48,895 nucleotides of DNA from an uncultured Clostridia bacterium (GTDB taxonomy: Bacteria; Bacillota; Clostridia; Oscillospirales; Acutalibacteraceae). The DNA lies in assembly GCA_944380875.1 (NCBI GenBank), contig CALWJA010000021.1:1-48895 (forward strand), given 5' to 3'. Of the stretch, positions 24,872-35,793 are shown piece by piece (within the stretch, counting starts at the first letter, position 1; each line of letters begins with the position of its first letter). A program made the translations under genes and the position numbers. The notes under the pieces are model-generated. The model saw only the letters and a program-made list of their open reading frames with translations, was not told the origin of the DNA and searched no databases.

Positions 24872-25987
24872 ATGCGGGTGGAATCCCTGGAGGCTTCCGG
24901 GTTCCGGAACCTTTCTTCCCTGGGTCTTTTCCCCTCCCCGGGCGCAAATGTGATCTATGGAGAAAACGGCCAGGGAAAGACAAACCTTCTGGAAGCCATT
25001 TGGATCTTTACAGGGGGCAGATCCTTTCGCGGCGCCAAGGACGGGGAGATGGTCCGCTTAAACGGCGGAGAAGCCTCCCTTTCCCTCTCTTTTTTCAGCG
25101 AAGAAAGAAAGCAGGAAATCTGCCTGCGCCTGCGGGAAGGAAAACGCTTTTTTACTCTGAACGGCGTAAAGAAGCGCAGTTCCTCGGAAGTGGTAGGAAA
25201 ATTCTGCGCGGTGATCTTTTCTCCGGAGCATCTTTCTTTGGTGAAGGACGGCCCTTCCGGGCGCAGACAGTTTCTGGATTCGGCCCTGTGCCAATCCCGC
25301 CCTTCCTTTGCCGGCCTTATAACCCAATACAACCGGACTCTTTTCCAGCGCAATGCCCTTCTAAAAGATATCCCCCGCCACCCGGAATTGCTGGATACAC
25401 TGGAAATCTGGGACATGCGCCTTTCCCAGTTTGGAGAAAAAATGACCCAAGGCCGCCTTCAGTATGTAGAAGCTCTGGAACCTTTGGCCGCGGCAGCTTA
25501 TGAGGGAATTTCCGGGGGCCGGGAAACCCTCAGCCTTTCCTACGAAAAAGGATATGAAGACAGCCTTTCTAAGGCTCTTTCGGAAAGCCGCAGGGAGGAT
25601 ATGCGTTTCGGCCATACGGGAAAAGGACCTCACAGGGGGGATCTTGCGATCCGCCTCAACGGCGTCCCCGCCAGGAGCTTCGGCTCCCAGGGGCAGCAGC
25701 GCTCCGCCGTGCTGGCTCTCAAGCTGGCGGAAGCGGAGCTTTTAAAACGGTTTACCGGGGAGGAACCGGTGATCCTTTTGGACGATGTCCTTAGTGAACT
25801 GGACTCCGGCCGGCAGGAATATCTTCTGAACCATCTGGAGGGGCGCCAGGTCTTTTTAACCTGCTGTTCCCCGGAACCGGCCCGCCGTTTGCAGGAAGGA
25901 AAGCGCTTCTTCGTGGAAAAAGGGAATGTGTTGGAAACACCTCCGCCGGATCCCGAAAAAGAAAGGAATCCCGGCATTTCACAATAA
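24872..25987 (+). CDS. recF: DNA replication and repair protein RecF
   Basis: A 371-residue SMC-like ATPase that helps load RecA at single-strand gaps with RecO and RecR. Walker A GENGQGKTN is at residues 30-38, the ABC signature is FGSQGQQRSAVLALKLAE, and Walker B is ILLDDVLSELD. Length is normal. The start is coupled to yaaA (2-base gap). GC-rich, with strong third-position G/C bias unlike the KAP gene. Confidence 0.97.
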   Translation: MRVESLEASGFRNLSSLGLFPSPGANVIYGENGQGKTNLLEAIWIFTGGRSFRGAKDGEMVRLNGGEASLSLSFFSEERKQEICLRLREGKRFFTLNGVKKRSSSEVVGKFCAVIFSPEHLSLVKDGPSGRRQFLDSALCQSRPSFAGLITQYNRTLFQRNALLKDIPRHPELLDTLEIWDMRLSQFGEKMTQGRLQYVEALEPLAAAAYEGISGGRETLSLSYEKGYEDSLSKALSESRREDMRFGHTGKGPHRGDLAIRLNGVPARSFGSQGQQRSAVLALKLAEAELLKRFTGEEPVILLDDVLSELDSGRQEYLLNHLEGRQVFLTCCSPEPARRLQEGKRFFVEKGNVLETPPPDPEKERNPGISQ

Positions 25988-26144
25988 GCATAATACAAAA
26001 AGAAAATAAGCATATCCATACGGAAAAGCCTTGAAAGGCATGAAAAACACGAAAAATCGATACGCTTGCGAAACGCTGAACGCTGCATAAAAAGCTGCCC
26101 GTATTTCGGATATTCTTAAACGGGCAAAAAGAAGGAGGCTTTCT

Positions 26145-26423
26145 ATGTATCTTCATCTTGGCCAGGATACCGTTGTGCGTACAAGGGATATTATCGGCAT
26201 TTTTGATATGGACACGTCCACCATCTCCAAAATAACTCGGGACTATCTTGCGAAATGTGAAAAAAGCGGCAGGGTGGTAAATGTTTCCATGGAGCTGCCA
26301 AAATCCTTTGTTCTCTGTTGGGGAGAAAAGGAAGAGGCGCCCACTGTCTATATTTCCCAGATTTCTTCTTCCACCCTTTTAAAAAGGAGCGGGTATGTGG
26401 ATTCTCTCTCCAATATGGGATGA
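26145..26423 (+). CDS. remB: RemB-like DUF370 protein (YaaB)
   Basis: A 92-residue protein with the DUF370/RemA-RemB pattern: YLHLGQDTVVRTRDIIGIFDMD followed by YISQISSSTLLKRSGY. RemA-type proteins bind DNA and regulate extracellular matrix genes in Bacillus; RemB is the paralogue encoded between recF and gyrB, exactly as here. AAGGAGG lies seven bases before ATG 26145. The target genes in this organism are unknown. Confidence 0.9.
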   Translation: MYLHLGQDTVVRTRDIIGIFDMDTSTISKITRDYLAKCEKSGRVVNVSMELPKSFVLCWGEKEEAPTVYISQISSSTLLKRSGYVDSLSNMG

Positions 26424-26438
26424 AAAGGGCTGCAGAAC

Positions 26439-26467
26439 TTGCGGTTTTTTCAAAAATGCGCTATAAT
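26439..26467 (+). promoter_or_regulatory. Promoter upstream of the zinc-ribbon membrane protein
   Basis: TTGCGG (26439-26444) and TATAAT (26462-26467) are 17 bp apart, just after remB. Confidence 0.65.
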
Positions 26468-26485
26468 TGTCTTATAAGAGGTTTT

Positions 26486-26535
26486 CCCTCTGCCCTGTAT
26501 AGGGATATATGGGCAGGGGGAGTCTTTTGTTTTGC
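26486..26535 (+). terminator. Terminator-like leader hairpin (possible attenuator)
   Basis: CCCTCTGCCC (26486-26495) pairs with GGGCAGGGGG (26511-26520, one T-G pair), followed by AGTCTTTTGTTTT. It lies about 12 nt after the predicted start of the transcript and 120 bases before the next gene. Confidence 0.6.
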
Positions 26536-26642
26536 CCGGTTTGCGGCCTGGTTTTGCAGAAGACGGGCAAAGGAACTTAAGAAAGGCCCCCAGCATATCC
26601 CCTTATCCGCACATATAGAAAAGTTAACACGAGGTAACCGAT

Positions 26643-27215
26643 ATGAAAAAATTCAGGCTTCCCAGATGCCCTTACTGCGGCAAGAAAATAAATCCTCTTT
26701 ACAGCTGGTATCTTAAGAACCAGGGTGAATTCCTATGCCCGAAATGCGGGGGAATCTCCAATATTATATTGGACCCGGCTGTGTATATTCTGGGAAGCGC
26801 GGCGGTAATTGTTTCTTTGATAGGATTTCTGGTCACCAGGATCGGCGGGAATGTTTTTAATCTTACCGTCTTTTTGTGGCTGGTTCTTCCCTATTTTGTT
26901 TTTTCCGTCCTCTGCTGTTTTTTGGTGCGGCTGAAAAAACCTGTCCTGCGGAAAAAGCCGTTGGAATCTCCTGCCGCCCGGCAGTACGGGAAGGCTGTTA
27001 AAAAGGGAAAGACCGGGCAGGCAATGCCTCCGGCTCCGCCTGTTCAAAGGGTGCAGGATTCCCGGCAGCTTTACAGGGAAGGGTATACCACCCAGTTTAA
27101 AGGCCCTCTTCCCTATGAAAACGGAACAAACGGATATAACGGGCAGCCGGAAAAAAACCAGCCTGTTTCCCAGGAAACGGTGCAGTTTTCTCCTCCGGAG
27201 AGGCGGCAGCCGTAA
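26643..27215 (+). CDS. Zinc-ribbon, two-helix membrane protein of unknown function
   Basis: A 190-residue protein I cannot assign to a function. CPYC (9-12) and CPKC (32-35) are 19 residues apart, a zinc-ribbon pattern seen in small CXXC-about-20-CXXC membrane proteins of Firmicutes. Two hydrophobic helices follow (YILGSAAVIVSLIGFLV and FLWLVLPYFVFSVLCCFLV), then a basic, Pro/Gln-rich tail of about 90 residues probably on the cytoplasmic side. It has its own promoter and a leader hairpin. A role in membrane sensing or complex assembly is conceivable but not shown. Confidence 0.75.
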   Translation: MKKFRLPRCPYCGKKINPLYSWYLKNQGEFLCPKCGGISNIILDPAVYILGSAAVIVSLIGFLVTRIGGNVFNLTVFLWLVLPYFVFSVLCCFLVRLKKPVLRKKPLESPAARQYGKAVKKGKTGQAMPPAPPVQRVQDSRQLYREGYTTQFKGPLPYENGTNGYNGQPEKNQPVSQETVQFSPPERRQP

Positions 27216-27382
27216 ACCCGGCCGGAAAAACGGCTGTGCATATAGGGCTATATATATATAGAGTCTGTATGCTTTTGCGATAAGAAAAAGGACGTCGAAA
27301 AAGAAAAAGCGAAAAAGAGTATAAGCATAAAAGCATGAAGCATAAGAGCAAACAGAGCGCCGAAGAGCGCCGATAAAGCTAA

Positions 27383-29338
<1,956 letters not shown>

Positions 29339-29370
29339 CGGCATATACAAACGCAATAAGGAGAAGATAC

Positions 29371-30177
29371 ATGAAAACACATACGCAGGAATGGAAAACA
29401 GGAGAAGAGACCCCTCCCCGACCGTGGAAGGAAGAGGGAGAAATTCCCCAGGATAGATTGCAGGAGGAAGAAGGCGAAAGCTTCCCTAAAAAGGAAGAAA
29501 TGGATCCGGAAAACGGGGAAGCCGATGAATTTGAAGGCCAAAATCCCTCCGAAGAAGAAGGCGGAGAAGGCGACGGGGAAGAACCCGTGGAATGGGACGG
29601 CAGCGAGGCTCAGCTTGTTCTGGATGACGACGCTGCGGAATATGAATCCCCTCAAACAGGAATCCGCCTTTCCTGCGACCTGCGGGAACAGGAAATTTTT
29701 GAAGCCCTCAGCCGTTTCCCCTTTACCAAAAGAGCCGGGAAAAGGGCTCTGATTGAGGCGGGGGTTCTGCTGGCGGCGGCCTGTGTGTTCCTTTACCAGT
29801 ATTTTGGCCTTAAAACAGGGCAGGCAATGTTTTTCGCGGTGGCCTGTGTCATTCTGGCGGCTGTGGTTCTCTTTGTTCCGTGGCTGGGCCGGCGCCGTAT
29901 GGCTTCCCGCATGGCAAAAGACCCCAACAAATCCCATGTGGAAATGGAAATCTATCCGGATTCCATCGATATGGGAAGAGAAGGAAAGCAGTGGGAGATT
30001 CCCCTTGATGGTACCTGCGAGATGGAGGAATATAAAAATATGATTCTCCTTTTCCCCGCAGGGAAAAACGCCATGGTTATTTTGCCTTTGCGTTCTGTAG
30101 AGCCTTCCGTCCTGCCGGAGGTGCAGGGAATGCTTCTTTCCGGCACCAGTAAGCGGGAGACGGAGGAAGGCCTGTAG
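29371..30177 (+). CDS. YcxB-like membrane protein with a long acidic N-terminal extension
   Basis: A 268-residue protein. Residues 1-100 are very acidic (runs such as EEEGGEGDGEE), then RLSCDLREQEIFEALSRFP leads into two hydrophobic helices (IEAGVLLAAACVFLYQYFG and FFAVACVILAAVVLFVPWL) and a C-terminal beta-rich domain (VEMEIYPDSIDM...MVILPLRSVEP) like that of YcxB-type proteins. The function of that family is unknown. ATG 29371 has AAGGAG eight bases upstream; the frame is open further but runs into gyrB. It is the first of three related genes between gyrB and gyrA. Confidence 0.75.
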   Translation: MKTHTQEWKTGEETPPRPWKEEGEIPQDRLQEEEGESFPKKEEMDPENGEADEFEGQNPSEEEGGEGDGEEPVEWDGSEAQLVLDDDAAEYESPQTGIRLSCDLREQEIFEALSRFPFTKRAGKRALIEAGVLLAAACVFLYQYFGLKTGQAMFFAVACVILAAVVLFVPWLGRRRMASRMAKDPNKSHVEMEIYPDSIDMGREGKQWEIPLDGTCEMEEYKNMILLFPAGKNAMVILPLRSVEPSVLPEVQGMLLSGTSKRETEEGL

Positions 30178-30186
30178 CCTGTGATC

Positions 30187-30250
30187 CCGGTTATTTTTGA
30201 AGAACCGGGTATAAAACATATCTCCCGGGCGGCGGGAAAGCCGCCCTTTT
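30187..30250 (+). terminator. Two hairpins after the first YcxB-like gene
   Basis: CCGGTT/AACCGG (30187-30208) is followed by GGGCGGC/GCCGCCC (30227-30233 with 30240-30246) and TTTT. The second is a terminator-like structure within the gyrB-gyrA interval and may lower read-through to gyrA. Confidence 0.6.
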
Positions 30251-30299
30251 GGGAAGGAGCAGATGTAATTTGCACGGATATTATGAAGGGGAGGCTCTT

Positions 30300-30830
30300 G
30301 TGACGGCTTCCTTTACCCTTGAGCCGGAGGACTACGCAAAAGCAAGGCTTTTGGTGCAGCGGCATATGAAACCCATAACCCGGCCCTGGGTTCGAGCGGG
30401 GATGCTTTTAACCGTATCTCTTTTGTTTTTAGCCCTTCTCCCCTATTCCATGCAGAAATACGGAAATATTTGGGCGCCGCTTCTTTTATTTCTTTTGTTT
30501 CTTTCCTGTTCCCTTTGGGCGGGGTTTCGGCTTCCGAAACTGGAAGAAGGGTGGCTTCGCAGTATGTATGCCACCGACCGTTTTGCCCTTCTGGAAACCA
30601 CCGTTTGTCTATACCGGGATACGTTTACGGCAGAAAATGCCTACCAGAAATTCGAAGAAAACTGGGTGGATTTTACCCGCTGCCTGGAAAGCCGGGAGTA
30701 TATCGTGGCTGTGGGCGGGAAGAATTATCCCCTTTTGGTGATGAAAAAAGAGCAGATGACGCAGGAGCAGCAGGAAAAAGCTTCCCGCTGCGTGGAAAAT
30801 TATTTTGCCGGGCGGTATAAAAGGGTATGA
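30300..30830 (+). CDS. YcxB-like membrane protein 2
   Basis: About 176 residues from a GTG start at 30300, chosen because GGGGAGG lies six bases upstream; TTG 30270 is an alternative. The plan matches its neighbours: TASFTLEPEDYAKARLL, two hydrophobic helices (RAGMLLTVSLLFLALLPYS and WAPLLLFLLFLSCSLWAGF), then a beta-rich YcxB-like domain (ENWVDFTRCLESREYIVAVGGKN...LVMKKEQM). The pattern FTRCLESREYIVA is the usual heart of the domain. Function unknown; membrane location inferred. Confidence 0.72.
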   Translation: MTASFTLEPEDYAKARLLVQRHMKPITRPWVRAGMLLTVSLLFLALLPYSMQKYGNIWAPLLLFLLFLSCSLWAGFRLPKLEEGWLRSMYATDRFALLETTVCLYRDTFTAENAYQKFEENWVDFTRCLESREYIVAVGGKNYPLLVMKKEQMTQEQQEKASRCVENYFAGRYKRV

Positions 30831-30873
30831 GTTTTTCCGCTATTGGCAGAAGAATGGGAGGATGGTGAAGAGG

Positions 30874-31500
30874 ATGGCCGGAAAACAGGAAACGCCGAAT
30901 GTTTCGCCTGAAAAAACAGCCGGCATGGCGGAAAATAAGGGGGAATCCCCTGCCGCCGGAGAAATATCCGTCAGTTTTCTTCTCACAAAGGAAGATTACG
31001 GGGAGTACTGCGTAGCAGCCGTAAACCGCAGGATCAGCCTGCGGGAAAAGATGGGGATCCGTATTCTTGGCCTTTTGGCTATTCTTTGCGGGTTTCTGTT
31101 TGCCTGCCTCTGGAGCGGGAACGGATGGATTTTTGGCTGGACGGCCTGTTTGGAACTCATCGGGCTCGTTATGCTGATCTGGTATGACTGGATCCTTCCC
31201 ACCCATGTGCGGGTTTCCGCCTGCGGGTATATGGATCATCACAGGGAAGAGCTTACTTCCAGAACCTTTGTATTTACCCCTTCCGGGTTTTCGTATACAA
31301 ACAGCGGCTGTTCCATGGAAATCCCCTACGGCATGCTTTACGGGGCTTTCGAGGGCAGCCGGGTATTTATTTTCTATATGGGTGCGGAAAATTCCGTATA
31401 CCTTCCCAAACGGGCGGTATCGGAAGATGACTGCAGGGAGATCCGCGCTCTTCTTGCCAATGCCCTGCAGGAAAAATTCGATCAGGAAGGTGCCCGATAA
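30874..31500 (+). CDS. YcxB-like membrane protein 3
   Basis: About 208 residues. After a 40-residue disordered start, EISVSFLLTKEDYGEY, two helices (ILGLLAILCGFLFACLWSG and TACLELIGLVMLIWYDWIL) and FTPSGFSYTNSGCSMEIPYG...VYLPKRAVSEDDC repeat the plan of the two preceding genes. The start is uncertain: GGGAGG lies directly against ATG 30862 and 12 bases from ATG 30874. Its TAA is immediately followed by the gyrA ATG, which implies translational coupling to gyrA. Confidence 0.72.
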   Translation: MAGKQETPNVSPEKTAGMAENKGESPAAGEISVSFLLTKEDYGEYCVAAVNRRISLREKMGIRILGLLAILCGFLFACLWSGNGWIFGWTACLELIGLVMLIWYDWILPTHVRVSACGYMDHHREELTSRTFVFTPSGFSYTNSGCSMEIPYGMLYGAFEGSRVFIFYMGAENSVYLPKRAVSEDDCREIRALLANALQEKFDQEGAR

Positions 31501-34086
31501 ATGGACTCTATGGACGAGAAATTCGAAAATGAACGGATAGTGCAGGTAGACCTGGAAAAAGAAATGAAGAAATCCTTTCTGGATTACTCCATGTCTGTTA
31601 TCGTATCCCGGGCGCTGCCCGATGTGCGGGACGGCCTTAAGCCTGTGCACCGCCGGATCCTGTATACCATGTTTGAAAACAACCTGGCCCCCAACAAGGC
31701 CTACCGCAAGTGCGCCGACACGGTAGGAACTGTGCTGGGCCGGTATCATCCACACGGCGACGCCAGCGTATACGACGCCCTTGTGCGCCTGGCGCAGGAT
31801 TTTTCCATGCGCTATATGCTGGTAGACAGCCACGGAAACTTCGGCTCCGTTGACGGCGATCCCCCGGCTCCCTACCGGTATACGCAAAGCCGGATGAGCC
31901 CCCTTTCCGTGGAGATGCTGCGGGATATCGATAAGGAGACGGTGGATTTTGTCCCAAACTATGACGACCGCTTAAAGGAACCCTCCGTCCTCCCCTGCCG
32001 GTTCCCCAACCTGCTGGTAAACGGATCCACCGGTATAGCGGTAGGTATGGCCACCAATATTCCTCCCCACAATATGGGCGAAGTGGTGGACGCCATGTGC
32101 TGCCTGATCGACAATCCGGAGGCCTCTCTGGAAGAATTGATGGAGCATATCAAAGGGCCGGATTTCCCCACCGGCGGCATTATTATGGGCCGTGCGGGCA
32201 TCCGCGCCGCCTATGCAACGGGCAGGGGCCGTATTACCGTCCGGGCCCGGGCGGAAATAGAGGAAGAAAAGAACGGGCGCTATAACATTGTGGTTTCCGA
32301 AATTCCCTATCAGGTGAATAAGGCCCGTTTGATCGAGAATATCGCCGACCTGGTAAAGGACAAGCGGATCGAGGGTATCTCCAATGTGGATGACCACTCC
32401 GACCGGGACGGCATGCATATTGTCATCACCGTAAAGCGGGATGCTTCTCCCCAGGTGGTTTTGAACCAGCTGTATTCCTATACCCAGATGCAGACCACCT
32501 TCGGCGTTATCATGCTGGCCATTGTAAACGGAGAGCCCAAAACTCTCACCCTGCGGGAAATGCTGCAGCTTTATATTGACCATCAGGAAAGCGTCATTAC
32601 CAGAAGAACCCAATACGACCTGCGCAAAGCTAAAGAAAGGGCTCATATCCTGGAAGCTTTGAAGGTAGCGGTGGATAATATCGACGAGATTATATCCATT
32701 ATCCGCAGCAGCCGGGACAGAGCCACGGCCCGCGCCCGGATGACCGAGCGCTTCGGGCTGGATGATGTGCAGACCCAGGCCATTGTGCAGATGCCTCTTG
32801 GTAACCTGACAGGTTTGGAACGCCAGAAATTGGAGGAAGAGCTGCGGGCCATCGAGGCCAAGGTGGCGGATTACGAGGATATTTTGGCCAACCGGAGCCG
32901 GCTTATGGGCATCATAAAGGATGAGGCCATGGAGGTCCGCAACAAATATGCGGACGAGCGCCGCACGGAGATCGCCACCGTCAGCGGAGAAGTGGATATA
33001 GAGGATCTGATCCCCCGTGAAGAATGCGTTCTGACTATGACCAGCTTTGGCTATGTAAAGCGCCAGCCCACGGATACCTACCGTCTTCAGCGCCGGGGCG
33101 GCCGGGGTGTTTCCGGCATGAGCCGCCGGGAAGAGGATGTGGCGGAGGAAATGTTCGTCATTAACAGCCACGACTATGTGATGTTCTTTACCAATTTGGG
33201 CAGAGTATACAGGCTCAAGTGCTATGAGATTCCGGAAGGCTCCCGAACCAGCAAGGGTATGAATATCGTGAACCTTCTACCCCTTTCCGGAGATGAAAAG
33301 GTCACTTCCATGATCCGGGTGCCGGAATTTGATGAGGAAAGCTATCTTGTGATGGTAACCCGCCGGGGCACCATCAAGCGCACGGAGCTTTCCGCTTACA
33401 ATACAGCGAGAAAAGGCGGCGTCATCGCCCTGACTCTGGACGACGGAGACGAGCTGGCCTGGGTGCGGGTGACCGACGGAAGCGACGAGCTTCTGGTGGC
33501 TACCCGGGGCGGCATGGCCATTCGCTTCAGCGAAAAGGATGTGCGTCCTATGGGGCGTTCCGCAAGAGGCGTGCGGGCGATTCAGCTTCGTGAAGGAGAC
33601 GAGGTCATCGGCATGAGCGTCGTTCGGGACGGAGGTCTTGTGCTCACCGTTTCCGAAACGGGTTATGGACGTCTCTCCTCCCCTGATGATTACAGGCTGC
33701 AGTCCAGAGGCGGAAAGGGTATCATCAACTATCATACGGAGCGGTATGGAGATGTGGCGGCCATCAAGGTGGTGGATGCAGAGGATGACATTATCCTCAT
33801 TTCCTCCGATGGCGTCATTATCCGCATACAGGCAAGCTCCATCCGTCTCTGCGCCAGACCCAGCAAGGGCGTGCGGGTCATGCGTCTGCAAGAAGGCAGC
33901 CGGGTAGTAACCCTGGCCAGAACCGCCCATGAAGAGGAAGAAGAAACGGATTCCCTGCCCGAGGACGGAGAAGATCCGAATGAAGGGGCAGAATCCTCAG
34001 AAGCAGCGGATATAGAGAATGATCCTGCCGAAGAAGATGCGCAAGGAGAAAACAGCCATGAAAACGGAGAAAATGAAAAATCCTGA
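31501..34086 (+). CDS. gyrA: DNA gyrase subunit A
   Basis: An 861-residue type IIA topoisomerase breakage-reunion subunit. SRALPDVRDGLKPVHRRILY and the tower domain are clear. The catalytic Tyr is residue 127 in PYRYTQSRM (most GyrA have AMRYTE). The quinolone pocket HGDASVYD has Ala88 at the position of E. coli Ser83, and Asp92 at that of Asp87. The GyrA box QRRGGRG in the C-terminal beta-pinwheel separates it from ParC. The last 50 residues are an acidic tail (EEEEETDSLPEDGED), a known regulator of wrapping in some gyrases. ATG directly abuts the preceding stop. Confidence 0.97.
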   Translation: MDSMDEKFENERIVQVDLEKEMKKSFLDYSMSVIVSRALPDVRDGLKPVHRRILYTMFENNLAPNKAYRKCADTVGTVLGRYHPHGDASVYDALVRLAQDFSMRYMLVDSHGNFGSVDGDPPAPYRYTQSRMSPLSVEMLRDIDKETVDFVPNYDDRLKEPSVLPCRFPNLLVNGSTGIAVGMATNIPPHNMGEVVDAMCCLIDNPEASLEELMEHIKGPDFPTGGIIMGRAGIRAAYATGRGRITVRARAEIEEEKNGRYNIVVSEIPYQVNKARLIENIADLVKDKRIEGISNVDDHSDRDGMHIVITVKRDASPQVVLNQLYSYTQMQTTFGVIMLAIVNGEPKTLTLREMLQLYIDHQESVITRRTQYDLRKAKERAHILEALKVAVDNIDEIISIIRSSRDRATARARMTERFGLDDVQTQAIVQMPLGNLTGLERQKLEEELRAIEAKVADYEDILANRSRLMGIIKDEAMEVRNKYADERRTEIATVSGEVDIEDLIPREECVLTMTSFGYVKRQPTDTYRLQRRGGRGVSGMSRREEDVAEEMFVINSHDYVMFFTNLGRVYRLKCYEIPEGSRTSKGMNIVNLLPLSGDEKVTSMIRVPEFDEESYLVMVTRRGTIKRTELSAYNTARKGGVIALTLDDGDELAWVRVTDGSDELLVATRGGMAIRFSEKDVRPMGRSARGVRAIQLREGDEVIGMSVVRDGGLVLTVSETGYGRLSSPDDYRLQSRGGKGIINYHTERYGDVAAIKVVDAEDDIILISSDGVIIRIQASSIRLCARPSKGVRVMRLQEGSRVVTLARTAHEEEEETDSLPEDGEDPNEGAESSEAADIENDPAEEDAQGENSHENGENEKS

Positions 34087-34765
34087 AAAAAAGGCTGAAA
34101 AACGGAAAAAGGGCGTTTCTTTCGCCCTTTCTTCGGCTCTTGCCCTATGCGTGTTCCTTTTTGGATGCGGGGGCCCGGGAAACACGGGTTCCTCATCTGT
34201 TCCGGAAAACTCCTCGGAAAATACCCTTTCTTCGGAAAATTCCTTGCCGGAGCCGGAAAGCGCAGTTTCTTCGGATGCTTCTTCCTCCCTGCCGGAGGAA
34301 AGTGCGGAAACCTCTTCCCTTCCTCAGGAAGGGGAAAGCTCTGCGTCATCCGCTGCAAGCGGGGATAACGAGGCATTTGAAGAAAAATTTGAGGCAAACC
34401 CTCTGGACGCCGCCTACAGGGAAGCTTCCATGGAGGCCGTCTCCAATAAGGATATGGCGGAGCTGGCGGAAACCTATGCCCACTATTGGGAGTCGGAGGT
34501 AAACAGCGGCTACGAGAGGCTTATGGCCCTTTCCGGCAACGACAAAGACATAGAGGCCGGCCAGGAGCAGTGGCGAAGCGGATATACCCAGGCTATGGAG
34601 GAAATCGCATCGAATGCTGCGGCGCTGGGCGGAAGCATGGCCTCCGTGGAGGAGGCTACCCTGCGAATGGAGTATTACCGCTCCCGTGCAAAGGAGATCT
34701 ACGGTATGCTGTATGCATATGACCCGGATTTCCAGTATCAGTTTACACAGGAAGCCGTGGGATAA
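34058..34765 (+). CDS. Putative lipoprotein with an LprI-like (DUF1311) domain
   Basis: A 235-residue secreted lipoprotein by sequence: a lysine-rich start, a hydrophobic stretch and a lipobox LFGC with Cys37. A Ser/Glu/Pro-rich linker (residues 40-115) precedes a helical domain with YWESEVNSGYERLMALSG, AEAGQEQWRSGY-like and GGSMASVEEATLRMEYYRSR features that resemble the lysozyme-inhibitor LprI-like domain. It overlaps the end of gyrA by 29 bases, and ATG 34058 has GGAG upstream, so it is coupled to gyrA. The domain call is moderate; it could be an unrelated helical lipoprotein. Confidence 0.65.
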   Translation: MKTEKMKNPEKKAEKRKKGVSFALSSALALCVFLFGCGGPGNTGSSSVPENSSENTLSSENSLPEPESAVSSDASSSLPEESAETSSLPQEGESSASSAASGDNEAFEEKFEANPLDAAYREASMEAVSNKDMAELAETYAHYWESEVNSGYERLMALSGNDKDIEAGQEQWRSGYTQAMEEIASNAAALGGSMASVEEATLRMEYYRSRAKEIYGMLYAYDPDFQYQFTQEAVG

Positions 34766-34798
34766 AGAAGAATGGAATCGGCTGAAGGAGGAATGGGT

Positions 34799-35407
34799 AT
34801 GCTGCCCGAAGAATCCGGCAAAAAAACAGAAGAAAAAGCTATTGGGGCATGTGAGCAGCCTGAAAAACTTTCGGAAATTCGCCTTTCCGGAGAGACTTTG
34901 TATGAAGGGCGGATTATTCGGGTGGAAAAGGATACGGTGCTTCTGGAAAACGGAACCAGGGCTTTCCGGGAGGTAGTGCGCCATCCGGGCGGTGTTTCCG
35001 TGGCGGCTCTTACGGCGCAGAACGAAGTGCTTATGGTTCGCCAGTTCCGGTATCCCTATGGAAAGGTGCTTCTGGAATGCCCTGCCGGCAAACTGGAGCC
35101 GGGAGAGGATCCTTTTGAGGCTATGAAACGGGAACAGCGGGAAGAAACGGGCACTACGGGAGAAACGTATATTTCCCTTGGGGAGATGTATCCCACCCCC
35201 GGTTACTGCAGCGAGATCATTCGCATGTATGCCTGCCGGATCTCCGGCTGGGGAGAAACGGATCTGGATGCGGATGAATTTCTGGAAGTGGAGAAAGTTC
35301 CTTTGAAAGAGGCCCTTTCCATGGTTATGGACGGCTCTATCCGGGATGGGAAAACCCAGGTAATGATTCTGAAGCTATCCCGCCTTTTAGAGGAAGGAAA
35401 ACTTTGA
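34799..35407 (+). CDS. Nudix hydrolase, ADP-ribose pyrophosphatase-like
   Basis: A 202-residue protein. The Nudix box is at 97-119 (GKLEPGEDPFEAMKREQREE and TGT follow GX5EX7REUXEEXGU, except that Q113 replaces the hydrophobic U). VVRHPGGVSVAAL and VRQFRYPYGKVLLECPAG are typical of NudF-type ADP-ribose pyrophosphatases, which split ADP-ribose to AMP and ribose-5-phosphate. ATG 34799 was chosen for AAGGAGG seven bases upstream; frames open from 34772 have no such site. A strong terminator follows. Confidence 0.88.
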   Translation: MLPEESGKKTEEKAIGACEQPEKLSEIRLSGETLYEGRIIRVEKDTVLLENGTRAFREVVRHPGGVSVAALTAQNEVLMVRQFRYPYGKVLLECPAGKLEPGEDPFEAMKREQREETGTTGETYISLGEMYPTPGYCSEIIRMYACRISGWGETDLDADEFLEVEKVPLKEALSMVMDGSIRDGKTQVMILKLSRLLEEGKL

Positions 35408-35497
35408 GAAGAAAATTGTGTTTTATGGATATGGATGTATCCAAGCCGTAGGAAAAATTCTTGTTTATTTGTGGTTTGAAAGAGAAAGAATATTGGA

Positions 35498-35526
35498 GGG
35501 GCAGCGTTTGTCTGCCCCTTTTATTT
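35498..35526 (+). terminator. Terminator after the Nudix gene
   Basis: GGGGCAG/CTGCCCC (35498-35504 with 35512-35518) followed by TTTTATTT. It closes the gyrA-lipoprotein-Nudix transcript. Confidence 0.85.
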
Positions 35527-35793
35527 CTGGATTTATACCATTCTTTTTTCTAACTGCCACATTTCCATAAAAAACAAAACGAATTCATACGAGCAGATAA
35601 AGAAAATATTGGTAAAGGTAAAAATATTTTTTCCAATCAGGCAGATTGTATATAGAAAAAGGCAAAAGTATACGTATGTTTTATGCCTGTATGTGATGTA
35701 TGTTTACATTTATATATCTTTAACCGGAAAAACGTCACAATTCTACGCTGTTGAAGCGAAGAAAAACCAGATTTCCACTTTTCCACAAAATTT

